Positions 47,446 to 58,487 are shown, counted from the stretch's first letter. The stretch is 64,000 nt of DNA from Paraniabella ginsengisoli (GCF_022513635.1 NZ_JAKWBL010000002.1:372001-436000), one strand, 5' to 3'. Numbers and translations: made by a program. Notes: generated by a model not told the origin, from the sequence alone.

Positions 47446-48994
47446 TTTTATAATATTAAACAACCTTTTCCACCTTGGGCCGTTTTCATAGCTAAACCAG
47501 ATCATCCAGGCTTTACCAACTACAGCGCTTTCAGGAACAAATCCCCAGAAGCGGCTGTCCTGGCTTTTATGGCGGTTATCACCCATCATCCAATAATAAT
47601 CCATTTTAAAAGTGTAGGTATTGGTTTGTTTGCCGTTGATGAAATAAGTGCCATTCTTGTTCTCAAGCGTATTGCCTTCGTAACTTCTTATAGCACGTTC
47701 ATACATAGGATAATTTTCGGTTGTCAAAGTAATGGTAGCTCCTTTTTCAGGAACCCATATTGGACCATAATTGTCAACCGACCATTGATGTGCAGTATCG
47801 TAATAAGGAAATAGCCGATCCGCTTCGGCGCCAGCCGGATAAGTTTCTTTTTGTATTGTTGCTGCGTCAACCGCGGGAAGTTTTTGCAGCATATCCAACT
47901 CCGGAAGTGTAAGATTGATATGATAAATGCCATTCCCCATTGCACTGAAATCCGGGCTGCCACTTTCCATGTTTAATCTGATGCCTGCATCGCGCAGAAA
48001 AATCATCAAGCTGAAGATTGTTTTTTGTTTTGAAAGTATAAAAAGTAGCTGAAGTTGGAGAAACAAAAGCAGGTTTATTATCAATATAAACAATGCCATC
48101 AACAATTTTTAATGAATCGCCAGCCACGCCCACGCAGCGTTTGATGTAATTGTCTGTTTTATCCATCGGATGTACAGCAAGTGGATATTCGGCGGGAGTA
48201 TTTAGAATGTATTGATATTGTTGATTACCCATTTCAGCGCCTCTTTTAATGTCGTAATAAGGCACGGCAGACTCAAAGCCATCTGCGTGAATCACCGTAT
48301 CACCTGCAGGGAAGTTAAATACAACACAATCATTTCTCTTCACAGGCGCAGCAAACCAGCGGGTGTAAGGCAATTCAATTAAGGTTGAATAAGATTTTGT
48401 ATTGACTTTAGGTAAATAGTTATGTACAAAAGGAACAGACAAAGGCGTATTAGGAATACGCGGCCCATAACTAAACTTGCTCACAAAAAGAAAATCATTT
48501 ACCAGCAATGTTTTTTCCATCGAACTGGAAGGGATCGTGTATGCTTCAAAAATAAAAGTTCGGATAAGTGTGGCTGCGATGATCGCAAATATGGCTGCAT
48601 CCACCCACTCGCGCCAGCTTGGTTTTTTATGCTTCTCTACACCTTCAGCTCCAATAAATCGGGCGTCTTTATGATTAGCCAGCCAGGGAAAATAAAACGG
48701 CGCTAACAATGCTGCGGCAGTATGATCTAAAAAAGAAAAGCGGCAAAAAACTTTTGCGAATTCTATAAAAATACCTGGCGTTATAAACCAGCCAACAACC
48801 GGGATGAACTGCCAGAAAACCCAATGTTTAGGTCTGCCTGCAATATCCTGCATAATCCATGTGTTATAAAATGGAACGTAGGCTTTCCACGATTCACGCC
48901 CTGCTTTTTTAAATAATTTTGATAAACCGAAAGACGGTAATAAAACAAGCAGTAAACTTATAAGATAGATTATTAGTAATTGATTGAACGGCAT
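47443..48994 (-). CDS. lepB: Signal peptidase I (long Bacteroidota form), frameshifted
   Basis: About 515 residues. An N-terminal membrane region ([42 protein letters not shown]) with a DUF5684-like stretch is followed by the S26 domain: catalytic Ser in [10 protein letters not shown] and Lys in [15 protein letters not shown], then C-terminal [20 protein letters not shown]. The frame breaks near 47995 ([13 protein letters not shown]). The promoter TAAATTTG at 49013-49020 overlaps an upstream ATG at 49015, so MPFNQLL (48994) is the likely start. Single-copy essential gene in most bacteria. Confidence 0.92.
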
Positions 48995-49012
48995 TGACCT
49001 GACTTTTAGCGG

Positions 49013-49020
49013 CAAATTTA
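49013..49020 (-). promoter_or_regulatory. Bacteroidota promoter TAAATTTG (lepB)
   Basis: TAAATTTG on the minus strand fits TAnnTTTG. It covers the upstream ATG at 49015 and so argues for the ATG at 48994 as the lepB start. Confidence 0.5.
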
Positions 49021-49134
49021 TCGGAAATGATTGACATAGTTAGCTGCATCGTTGATAATTAACAAATACCGTGAACTATGATTTGTCTGAACCTGGATTT
49101 ATAGGATTAAACGGATTAAGGGGATACAAGTTAC

Positions 49135-50117
49135 TTATCTCCGCTGCTTAACTAGAAAAGAGGGAAGTAGTTCATACACGGTGTTTATGATTTTATCTTC
49201 AACACCTGTAGCAAAAGGAGACGGCTTATCATAGTAATACATAGAGTTGGTAGTTTCATAAATAAATCGAGGGTCTTTCAGCGCTTCTTCTGATGCAATA
49301 TAACAAGGCACATCATTAGAGTAGCCATTTACCCAAAGCTTATTTTTGTCTAGCTCCTTTTTTAATCTTAGCGAGTAATCGGACAAGGTTTTACCACCAT
49401 AAAATACCATAACAAGATCTTCACCAAAGCTCCATACCTGAATGGGAAAATGTGTAAGAGCTGCGGGCAGAGCGCCGCCCCTGGCTATTTGTTCTAAAGC
49501 AAGCCGGGCGTAATAGGCTTTTACTTCTCCCTGCTTTGACTGTGCGATTAATTTATTTACATCTGGAACCTTGGCATAGGGCAGATCTATTTTTTTGTTT
49601 TGCATACAGGAATATCATTTACCGGCGTTAGCGTGGTGGCCAGCATCCTCCGGGTTTCATCTGCTATTTTTTGGCCACACAAAATTGTAAACTCAAGCGC
49701 TGATAATGTACGGGTATTTTCTTCCCTGAAAGGATTGGCATCAGCACCACAACCTACGGCTACAAGTGCGGTTACACCAGGATGGTCTTCTTCAATAAGC
49801 TTTAGAGCTTCTCCTGCCCAATCGCTAGGTATCTGATTGGTAGCGGCGCCCATAGCAACGGCATGGCAGGCATAATTTAAAAACACTGCACTTAATTTTC
49901 CGCTGGCATCTGTTACTTTTAAAAGCGGCATGTCGTGGTCTGCAGCTCCATCCATGGCACGCCTGTTTCTTGCGAAATCACCGTTGCCAATTCCCCAGCT
50001 TAATTTAGATGGCTTCCTGTTTTTGAGAGCAGCTAAAGCAACTTGCTCCAGTTTTTCCGGTAGTGGGTTAAAAAACGGGGCATTTTTTGAATCGTTGTGG
50101 AAGTTCCACCCCACCAT
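49135..50117 (-). pseudogene. Neutral/alkaline ceramidase-like protein, 5'-truncated and frameshifted
   Basis: About 325 residues equivalent to the second half of a neutral ceramidase-type amidase. Matching pieces are ALKNRKPSKLSWGIG, FARNRRAMDGAADHDMPLL, AVFLNYACHAVAMG with its zinc-site histidine, SDWAGEALKLIE and ALVAVGCGADANP. The signal peptide and first half (about 150 residues) are missing. All three frames upstream of 50117 are closed by stops. A further slip near 49610 joins CKTKK to KIDLPYAKVPDVNKLIAQS. The loss of the 5' half is not a one-base error, so this is a true remnant or a recombination edge. Confidence 0.75.
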
Positions 50118-50224
50118 GTTAAGTTATTCATTGAAACATATGCACTGGTATAATGTTTGGACATGTTATTTCATGCAAGTAAAGTTGGACAAACTATTAC
50201 CTAAAATCCTTAAAAGATTTCAAT

Positions 50225-51754
50225 ATGTATAGAGACGGTGCGCGAAAAAGCTTATGGCAACAAGAAGTAATTACATTTGACCTGCCTGGATTATTTGAGT
50301 CATATGATGTAGCCATTGTTGGCGGCGGCATTACCGGATATTCCTGCGCTGTTAAACTTCAGGAAGTGGGTCAAAAATGCATTGTTATTGAAGCTGCTAA
50401 TTCTGGATTTGGAACTACTGGTGGGACCACTGCTCACATCAATACATTTTTCGATGCGAGTTACGATCAGGTTATAAACGATTTTGGGTTGGAGCAGGCT
50501 ACCAAATTAGCTCAGGCTGGGGAAGAAGCGTTGCAAATTATCAAATCAAATATAAAAAATACGCGATCGATTGTGAATTTGATGAGCGGTCGGGATATCT
50601 CTTTGCTTTAGATGAAAAGCAGGAAAAAACTTTGGAAAAAATATGGGAGGCATCAAATGAGGTTGGAATACCTATGGAATATACTAAAGATTGCCCTTTT
50701 CCTATCCCTTTTGTAAAGGCAGTACAAATCCCAGGACAGGGACAGTTTCATCCACTCAAATATATTGACGGGCTTGCAACAGTTTTTAATAAAAATGGGG
50801 GACATATTGCAGACAACTGTCGCGTCACAAGCGTTAGTCCCGACGACAACTATCTTACAGTAAATACAACGTCCGGGCCTATTATAGCAAGACAAGTAAT
50901 CTATGCTACGCATACCCCACCAGGTGTAAATATCCTGCATTTTCGGAATGCGCCTTATCGCAGTTATGTGCTTGCTGCAAAGCTGAAGGGTTCCTATCCC
51001 CAGGCTTTAGGATATGATCTTGAAGACCCGTATCATTATTATAGAACTCAGAAAATAGAAGGGGAAGAGTTTTTGATCGCTGGCGGAGCAGATCATAAAA
51101 CCGGTCATGAGGATGACACAGGCGTAAGGTTTTCTATGCTGGAAAACTATGTCAGGCAATATTTTGATGTTGAAACTATTGCCTACAGCTGGTCCAGTCA
51201 GTATTATGAATCTGCAGATGGCCTTCCTTACATTGGACGGCTACCAGGTAGCGACAAAAGAATATTTGTAGCTACAGGATATAGGAAACGGGATGACATT
51301 TGGCACGATAGCCGGACAAATATTATGCGATCTTATTGTCAAAAATGAAAGTATATATGAGGAGCTTTTCAAGCCGTCGCGCATTAAGCCCATGGCTGGC
51401 TTCTCAAATTTTGTTAAAGAAGGCGCTGATGTTGTGGCATCGTTTGTAAAAGATAAAATTTTTATTGATCAATTAAAGTCGCTTGCTGATCTGAAAGAAG
51501 GTGAAGCAAAAACAGTTAAATATGAAGGAGGGCTTTACGCCATGTATAAAGATGGCCGGGGCAGGATTCATGCAGTTAATAGCTCATGCCCCCATATAAA
51601 TTGCAATGTTCATTGGAATAGTGCAGAAAAAACCTGGGATTGCCCTTGCCACGGTTCAAGGTTCGGTTTGAATGGGCAAGTGTTAAATGCACCGGCTGTA
51701 AAAGATCTTGAAAGAATAAAATTTATTGAAGACGATGAAGCAACAGATAATTAA
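50225..51754 (+). CDS. FAD-dependent oxidoreductase fused to a C-terminal Rieske domain, frameshifted
   Basis: About 510 residues. N-terminal Rossmann motif DVAIVGGGITGYSCAVKL (residues about 28-46) of the D-amino-acid-oxidase type, a substrate domain, then NADP/FAD closing motif DGLPYIGRLPG. The last 100 residues are a [2Fe-2S] Rieske domain, CPHINCNVHW and CPCHGSRFG, with two Cys and two His ligands. Frames change near 50572 (KN-YAIDCEFDE) and near 51288 (GYRK-GMTFGTIAG). The family is widespread; substrates are unknown. First gene of the accessory region on the right of the truncated ceramidase. Confidence 0.87.
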
Positions 51755-51776
51755 TACAGGTTTTCCAAGTTTAAAT

Positions 51777-51978
51777 ATGGATCGATCGAAAAGAAGTAGG
51801 GATGATTATTTTCTTGATACCGGTGCAGTCAGCCTTTCAAACAAATTCATCCTTTTTAGAAAGCGTTAAAAGTCTAAAAATACCTTCAGAAAATGCTGAT
51901 GAAACTAATCGATTGATGCAACTCAACATCCTTTCGGTAAAGGATTTTAAATCCCAGATTAATAAAAATGAAATTTGA
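51777..51978 (+). CDS. Small hypothetical protein, frameshifted (about 66 aa)
   Basis: ATG 51777 starts MDRSKRSRDDYFLDTGAVSL. After a T run near 51857 the frame shifts by one; removing a T gives ESVKSLKIPSENADETNRLM and a lysine-rich end at TGA 51978. The corrected length is 67 codons including the stop. No family assigned. It follows the FAD-Rieske gene closely (22 bases) and may be co-transcribed. Confidence 0.35.
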
Positions 51979-52153
51979 ATAAATTCATGAAACAGGTATC
52001 AGTTAATAACTTTAAAACAAGTAACCTTAATACAACTATAATTTATCAATCCCGGGTAACTGTTAATATAAGCTGTTATGGTTTGATATGCAGGGCTGGA
52101 AGCGTCATTAATCACAAACAATACCGTACTTTTTGATTGATGTGATTTTTTCC

Positions 52154-53000
52154 CTATTTCTTTTTAGGAATAGGCTTGAAAATACCCTTTTGAATAGCGA
52201 ACCGTTTTGCGGGAACAGCGTTACTATCGACAAGCTCATTTGTCTTCGCATTCATCACCCAAATATCCTCACCACTCTTTGTTAGCGTGGCAGGATAGCT
52301 AAACCTGTCTGCGGTTAAGGTTGTAGCCGATAGAACCGCGCTACCCCAGTTATCTTCTGTGGTCAACTGAAAGATCTTATCATTACCTCCATTCACAGCT
52401 AAGGTCAATTGACCAGGTTCGTTTAGAATCATACCATCAGCTCCCATAAAGTATTGATCAATCCTAACTGTTTGTACTTGCTCCGGGTCATTTAGTGATA
52501 CTTATAAAGACGGCCTGTATTGCTATTACAAACTAACAGAAATCCATCAGGGTGGTAAACGATACCATTAAGCCCAACCCCTCAGTTACAAATATTTTAT
52601 TTTTAGCAAATAAAGAAGGCGTGCCATCCGGAGCTAATTTATAGATGGCGTGCGCATAGCTGTCAGTAATATAAGCGTTCCCTGCCTGATCAAATACAAC
52701 GTCATTGGGGAAGTGTTTGCCTGAAATAAGCGTTGACAGATCAATATCTAGGTTGCGACGACCACTAGATAAATCTATACTGATCAGCCGGGCCATTTTC
52801 TTTCTGGTATCTTGTGAAGTAAACCTACTATAGTTAACATCGCCGGCAAGAACGTAGAGGCTTTTTCCGTTGGGATGTATCTTCATTCCATAAGTGGATT
52901 TTAACGAACTGTACCGCTTGGTAATTGGTACAGTGACAGGGAACAGGAGCGAATAATTGTGGAAATCACTTCGCAATTCGTGTAACTTCGAGAATTTCAA
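52154..53000 (-). CDS. SMP-30/NHL-type beta-propeller protein, frameshifted and possibly 5'-truncated
   Basis: About 280 residues with repeats of a propeller: GMKIHPNGKSLYVLAGD, FPNDVVFDQAGNAYITDSYAHAIYKLAPDG, EGLGLNGIVYHPDGFLLVCNSNTGRLYKV and LTKSGEDIWVMNAKTNEL. This pattern fits SMP-30/gluconolactonase-like sugar-lactone propellers or NHL proteins. Breaks lie near 52570 (one A missing) and 52497 (one G missing). The only available start is a TTG at 53000 with no signal peptide, so the 5' end may be lost. Function unknown. Confidence 0.6.
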
Positions 53001-53130
53001 GGTACTTGTCTAATTAAGCATTTTATTACTTTGCTTTTTAAATCCAGCGTTAAACCTTTTTAAACAGGATTTTGGATAGATGCTTTTTCCCATTAACTTG
53101 TTTCTTATATTGTTTGCCCGAATGCCGATT

Positions 53131-54357
53131 TCAGCCGCGGACTTGTTCTCTTGCGTTTGTATGTCTGATCGAATGTAAGGTATGATGTAGGGGCATTATA
53201 AAATTTTGATTGGTATGAGCGGCTGCCAATGACTGTTGACAAGCCCATAATGTTTCTGCATACGGTTGGTATAACTTTCTGCTTAAACCAGAATCAGCAA
53301 CATCTATATCCCAAATGCCCGAGCGATGCCACAAATCTAATTGGTCCCAGTCTGGGCGGTCAATAAGTGGGTAAATACAAATGCCCCAAAAAGGAACGCC
53401 ACTGGCCATTACTTTATCACATTCATTCGTAACCATTGAGATCCATTGTGAACGATGTTCCATGGTATGACTTGTTTCACTAAGAATAATGGGTCTCTTA
53501 TATCTATGATAAGCGTTAAGTAATAATTCACTTAATGATTTTACATCTTCAATCGTTTCCTGATTTTTCCAGTTAACAGTATTTCGGCTAGGATGGTACC
53601 ATTGGCTGTTATGATAATAATCCAGGCCCACTATATCGAGATATTCGGGCTTTCCTCCAAGTTCCGGGCAAATTTTCCCGCATAACATATCAAGACACTG
53701 AAACTGGCTCTCATTAAATTCAGCAGCCTGTTTACATAATAACAAGTCGGTTTGATCAGGTATCACATGGATGAGTGGCTCCACAGACAAAAATCTAACT
53801 GTCGGATCTATTGCTTTCATAGCTGCAATACCAGCGATATAAGCTTTCATCAAACTATATTTTACCTGCCATCCCATATTTATTGTATAAGGTGCTGTAC
53901 CTGCTACATCGCCACCCAGCCATGCCAGAAAACTCACTTCATTAATAGGAGTTATGATCGGGCTGTCATCCGGTCTTAATTTTTTATAGAACGTAAGGAA
54001 TGATTCACAGAATCTGACAAATCTTTTAACGAAGTGAGGATGGCAAGGAGAAAGGTCATCAGGGAATCCAAAGTGGCAAAGATCATACACCACTTGTATA
54101 TCATGATTCTTTGCCGCCAGAATAATTGTTTCCACATCATTCCATCTATACTTAAAAGGCCGATACTCTACCTGGCTCCATCTTACACCTTCCCTAATTG
54201 TTGAAATATTGAATGTGCTCAACAATTTATAATCATCATTTATCTGATCCAGGTGGCCGGTCAGTGATAACAAGTCTATTCTGTCGCCATGAACATTTAA
54301 ATGATCAGAGCATTCAAACCCGCCCATCCAAAAACTTTTGAACGGATTAATGTCGGT
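53131..54357 (-). CDS. GH1-like glycoside hydrolase of a Glf operon
   Basis: An intact TIM-barrel protein of about 408 residues, starting MTDINPFKSFWMGGFECSDH at ATG 54357. The family GH1-like landmarks are present: the acid/base glutamate in ITPINEVSFLAW and the nucleophile in PIILSETSHTM, with WMGGFE and IREGVRWSQVE at the N-terminus. Such proteins often sit beside UDP-galactopyranose mutase and a GT1 glycosyltransferase, and are sometimes annotated as dTDP-rhamnose reductase related. Its ATG overlaps the end of glf, so it is translationally coupled. Substrate not known. Confidence 0.85.
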   Translation of the reverse strand, partial: TDINPFKSFWMGGFECSDHLNVHGDRIDLLSLTGHLDQINDDYKLLSTFNISTIREGVRWSQVEYRPFKYRWNDVETIILAAKNHDIQVVYDLCHFGFPDDLSPCHPHFVKRFVRFCESFLTFYKKLRPDDSPIITPINEVSFLAWLGGDVAGTAPYTINMGWQVKYSLMKAYIAGIAAMKAIDPTVRFLSVEPLIHVIPDQTDLLLCKQAAEFNESQFQCLDMLCGKICPELGGKPEYLDIVGLDYYHNSQWYHPSRNTVNWKNQETIEDVKSLSELLLNAYHRYKRPIILSETSHTMEHRSQWISMVTNECDKVMASGVPFWGICIYPLIDRPDWDQLDLWHRSGIWDIDVADSGLSRKLYQPYAETLWACQQSLAAAHTNQNFIMPLHHTLHSIRHTNAREQVRG

Positions 54358-55507
54358 CATAGATCCCATTTTTAGATACAAAAGAATTAACATTGCCATT
54401 TGCAGGCATCAATGTATCAATCTCCTGGAGTCGTTTAAACAACGTTAACGACTGCGCTACAACCTGATCCATATTATAATACTTATAAGTACCCAAGCGC
54501 CCAGTGAAATAAACATCCGGAACACTTTCTGCTAAAGCTTTATACTTATTATATAACAACTGATTTTCTTTTCGCGGTACAGGATAATAAGGATCACCTT
54601 CATCTGCTGGATATTCGTAAACAACTGTTGTTTTCGGATGTTTTTGTCCGGTCAGTTTTTTAAATTCTGTACTCCGTGTGTATAAATTTGTTAATGGATA
54701 ATTTACAGTTCCGGTAGGTTGAAAATCTTCCTGGTCGATAGTTTCAAATTTAAAATTGATAGACCGGTAAGGAAGTTTGCCAAAGCGATAATCAAAATAG
54801 CAATCAATAGGACCTGTGTAAATTACTTTTTTATGAGGTATAAAATGTTGGATGTCCTTGTAATCAGTATTAAGCATTGTATAAATATTAGGATGCGACA
54901 GCATCTTATTAAACAAATGCGTATAACCGCGCAATGGCATCGCCTGGAAAGTATCTGTGAAATATCTGTCATCTTTATTCAGTCGTGTTGGCACCCGCGC
55001 TGTTACGGAAGCATCCAGTTCAGAAGGATCCAGATCCCATTGCTTTTTTGTATATCCTTTAAAAAACTTTTCATACAATTCCCTGCCAACGCTGTTCAGT
55101 ACTACATCTTCTGATGTTAATACAGGTGATATATTTTCAGCATTTTTATTTAAGAAGGAAGAAAGTTCGTCAGAAGAAAGATCCAATCCGTATAATTTAT
55201 TAATTGTATTCAGATTGATGGGAATCGGGACAAGCTGCCCGTCTACACTTGCCAGTACACGATGCTCGTAGGGACGCCAGTCTGTAAACTTACTCAGATA
55301 TGTAAATACCTGTTTTGAATTGGTGTGAAAAATATGAGGCCCATATTTATGAACCAAAATGCCAGCCTCATCATAGTAATCGTGGGTATTTCCGCCAACA
55401 TGATTTCTTTGGTCAATGATAAGAACTTTCTTATCTATTTGCGAAGCGAGCCTTTCAGCCAGTACGCTTCCTGCAAACCCGCATCCAACGATAATAAAAT
55501 CAAACAT
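54347..55507 (-). CDS. glf: UDP-galactopyranose mutase
   Basis: An intact 386-residue flavoenzyme converting UDP-galactopyranose to UDP-galactofuranose. N-terminal FAD motif FIIVGCGFAGSVLAERLA (residues 3-20), then GGNTHDYYDEAGILVHKYGPHIFHTN, the active-site region of the family, and the conserved Arg/Tyr pieces (TRSTEF, YEYPADEGDPYYPVP). Ends VTGR-like TGRLGTYKYYNMDQVV. Middle gene of a GT-glf-GH operon; overlaps the upstream glycosyltransferase by 8 bases. Confidence 0.95.
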   Translation of the reverse strand: MFDFIIVGCGFAGSVLAERLASQIDKKVLIIDQRNHVGGNTHDYYDEAGILVHKYGPHIFHTNSKQVFTYLSKFTDWRPYEHRVLASVDGQLVPIPINLNTINKLYGLDLSSDELSSFLNKNAENISPVLTSEDVVLNSVGRELYEKFFKGYTKKQWDLDPSELDASVTARVPTRLNKDDRYFTDTFQAMPLRGYTHLFNKMLSHPNIYTMLNTDYKDIQHFIPHKKVIYTGPIDCYFDYRFGKLPYRSINFKFETIDQEDFQPTGTVNYPLTNLYTRSTEFKKLTGQKHPKTTVVYEYPADEGDPYYPVPRKENQLLYNKYKALAESVPDVYFTGRLGTYKYYNMDQVVAQSLTLFKRLQEIDTLMPANGNVNSFVSKNGIYDRH

Positions 55508-56621
55508 AGGTTTTTAAAGTTTTTTGCTTAGTTAAGCATTTTATAATTTCATTATTTATAGCCTCCCAGGTCAGGTCCCATGATTGTTCTTTAAGAAACT
55601 CATCTCTTATGTTATCCCTTTCGGCATTATCTGTCTCTAATTCGTGTTTGCCATAGGCGATAAATTCATCAACATTGTGCGCTATACTCACAAGACCCAT
55701 TGTACCGTAAGGATCGATTACATCTTCGACTGCTGTGGAAATGACTGGCTTTCCTGCAGCCAGGTATTCTGGAGTTTTAGTTGGACTGATGTAACGTGTA
55801 GCTTCATTTAATGCAAAGGGCAGCACAGCCACATTCCAACCACTTATATAGGAAGGTAGTTCTGCATATTTTTTCATACCCAGGTAATGAATGTTCGCTC
55901 TTCTTGGAAGATTTTGTTCATCTATTTTCACTACAGGTCCAATAAGGACAAAATGCCATTCTGGTTTTTCTTGAGCGATTTCATCTAATAATTCAATATC
56001 AAAAATTTCATCAATCACTCCAAAAAATCCAAATCGGGGAAAAGGAATTTTAGACTGATCGGGCGGATCCATTTGCCGTTGTCTGGCTTGGCTAAAATGC
56101 GATGCATCAATACTGCTTGGGAAGCAATGAATATTTGCGTGCATTTGTTTTTTTTCATTGAAAAGGCTTCGCCCGCCTGTAAATACAATTGATGAAGAGT
56201 CCAACAATTCCCGCTCTAATATCAGAAGGTTCGTTGGTGCATTTTTAAATGCAGACAACTGATCCATACAATCATAAATGATCAGTTCAGGATACAGATG
56301 TCGTGTAAATTCCAAAGCCATCGGAGTGTAGTACCAGAGTAAATAATCTTCAATGTCAAACGCTGTGATTACGGTATTAATTATCGATGTTAAGCGCTCG
56401 TTAGTTCCATTGTTAATCTGATCATTTAAATGAGGCACAACAATCGTTATACCTTCTTCCCGTTGCGCATAAAATCCATCATCTTCTTTGTTGTAGACGG
56501 CCTCTTCAATGTAAAGGACATTGTATTGATTTGAAAAGCGACTGATCAAATGTTGCGGTCTTTGATAAACGAAGTTCCATCGTAGATGGGAAAATACAAG
56601 TAAACCTGGTTTGTGATCCAT
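55500..56621 (-). CDS. Glycosyltransferase family 1-like protein
   Basis: A 373-residue GT-B-fold protein beginning KPGLLVFSHLRWNFVYQRPQHLI, with the nucleotide-sugar end region AVLPFALNEATRYISPTKTPEYLAAGKPVIST, containing the E-x7-E-like motif of family GT4/GT1 enzymes. It likely transfers galactofuranose or another sugar to an envelope or extracellular acceptor. First gene of the operon with glf and the GH1-like gene. Confidence 0.9.
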   Translation of the reverse strand: MDHKPGLLVFSHLRWNFVYQRPQHLISRFSNQYNVLYIEEAVYNKEDDGFYAQREEGITIVVPHLNDQINNGTNERLTSIINTVITAFDIEDYLLWYYTPMALEFTRHLYPELIIYDCMDQLSAFKNAPTNLLILERELLDSSSIVFTGGRSLFNEKKQMHANIHCFPSSIDASHFSQARQRQMDPPDQSKIPFPRFGFFGVIDEIFDIELLDEIAQEKPEWHFVLIGPVVKIDEQNLPRRANIHYLGMKKYAELPSYISGWNVAVLPFALNEATRYISPTKTPEYLAAGKPVISTAVEDVIDPYGTMGLVSIAHNVDEFIAYGKHELETDNAERDNIRDEFLKEQSWDLTWEAINNEIIKCLTKQKTLKTYV

Positions 56622-57018
56622 AGGAACTGTTTTAAAGAATTAACTGATTACAATTTCACCTTCCTTACTGAGTTTCGAAATAATGACCGATGTTTAGTAA
56701 CATGCATCTTTTACATTAACTAGAGCAAATAAAAATATGATTTGATAAACCATGGAGGTGGCTAAAATAGTATTCGATATCGCTGTCTTCGATAAATGAA
56801 AGTTATTGTGTTTAAGGTCTTATCGCTATCCTAATCAATAGAATCTCTATTAGCATCAACACCGCAAAACCTGATAGGAGCATAGGACCTAACGGATAGT
56901 CAAAAGTATTAGTGATACCCTTCTAATTACTGGTGCAATTAGAAAAAGGCATAAGAAGGATTATTGTGAATAGACATGAAAAAGCCGTTGTCAACGAAAA
57001 TGGGAAACGCCGTTACCG
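56622..57018. other. Intergenic region upstream of the Glf operon
   Basis: 397 bases between the convergent ends of no single operon: the Glf operon starts leftward at 56621 and the manganese catalase ends at 57019. It must hold the Glf operon promoter, but I see no clear TAnnTTTG element and no gene. Confidence 0.5.
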
Positions 57019-57953
57019 TCATGCTCCCGTATAATAGCTCCACTGCATGTCTTCCAATTGTGTTGCTTCGTTTACTTCTTTACTCCTTTTACTGCTTAGT
57101 GCCTTATTCAATGTCTCTACTTCTTCGTCAGTGCGGCCCGATCCCTCAATTTGTTCATCAATTAACCCATTGGTATCTCTTACTTTCTGTATTGGGTCCT
57201 CTTCATACTGCCATTCTTCTTTCAGCTGTGTACTAGTCCCCTCATTCCAGGGCCCCTTAAATTTATCCCCTTCAGACATGTTATAATATCTGTTACTATA
57301 ACGTGGGTCGCTTTGCAGTATAGCCGGGGGAAATTTGGTTGTATGGTATCAAGTGCCGCTTCAAACATTTGGTAATGGGCTACCTCACGAGTCATTAAAA
57401 AACGAAGTGTTTCTTTTACATAAGGGTCATCCGTAAATTTTAAAAGATACTCGTAAACAATTTTTGCCCGTGATTCTGCGGCCATATTAGACCTGAGATC
57501 AACTGTTAGGTCTCCGTTGGCGGTAACATAGGCTGCAGTCCATGGGTTGCCGTTACTATCAGATAATATCGGGCCACCGCCTGACATGACTCCAAACTGA
57601 GGATTGATCATTGCTTCGTGAATGTAACTTTCCTTAGAGGCTGGGTTCATAGTCTGCATAATTTCTGATTCATCTGCAGCACTCTTCAGATCTCCACTTA
57701 CCCCCGCTAAAAGCATTTGGATAGTGGCGCCAACAATTTCAAGGTGGCTAAATTCTTCCGTCGCAATATCCATTAACATATCGTACTTGTCTGGATGGGG
57801 CTGTCTGCATGGAAAAGCCTGTACGAAATATTGCATTGCAGCCTTCAGCTCTCCATTAGGTCCGCCGAATTGTTCTAATAAGATGCGTGCAAACTTAGGG
57901 TCTGGTTTGGAAACCCTTGCATTGAATTGTAAATCCTTTACGTGATGAAACAT
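57019..57953 (-). CDS. Manganese-containing catalase, frameshifted
   Basis: About 311 residues. It starts MFHHVKDLQFNARVSKPDP at ATG 57953. Di-manganese ligands are visible in EQFGGPNGELKAAMQYF, TEEFSHLEIVGATI (Glu-x-x-His) and REVAHYQMFEAAL. The frame slips near 57335 (one C missing in a C run, PNFPPAILQSDPRYSNRYYN), after which MSEGDKFKGPWNEG and an acidic tail end at 57019. The tail is thus part of this gene and not a separate peptide. It removes hydrogen peroxide; sits in the stress-gene region. Confidence 0.9.
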
Positions 57954-58487
57954 ATACTTTATTTTTAGAGATAAAAGAACCATTATTATTAATGGCATGT
58001 CGGTTATTGAAGACTGTTGAGCATTGACCGGCTAGAAACCGATGATCTTTTTTGATAATAGTAACGTCCGGTTTTGGGTAAAAAGTCAAACTAGATGCCA
58101 TGATTAGTGCATTCGACTATTATATTCGTAAACAGACTATTGTGAGATCGATGGTATTAACAATACTGCATCTCTAATTATATGTTGAGAAAAAAATATA
58201 CAACTTACACATCAGATGGGGAATTTATGCCCATCAGAATGGAGGAGGTCTGCAAATTCATGTAAAAGTTGTGACTATCCGATAACGCTCATTAGTAAAT
58301 AAGGTGAATACGATAGTTTTTCAATAGCCGACTTTTATTTATAGTTGGCCGAACAACCTTTCTTTTTCAAAGTAACATTTACTGAATGATAACTAATCGG
58401 GGAAAAGAATGCACAACCTGCGCAACTGGCGAAACAAACAAAGTATACTAGAGCCAACTCTATGCGGTCTTATTTTCGGCACCCGTC
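57954..58487. other. Intergenic region, no supported gene
   Basis: 534 bases upstream of the catalase and of the next small ORF. It contains the catalase promoter region and AT-rich sequence. I see no gene I can support, and no clear promoter match. Confidence 0.4.

Noticed and set aside
57019..57279. Separate acidic 86-aa gene
   Set aside because: One missing base near 57335 joins it to the manganese catalase, whose C-terminal GPWN region it contains.
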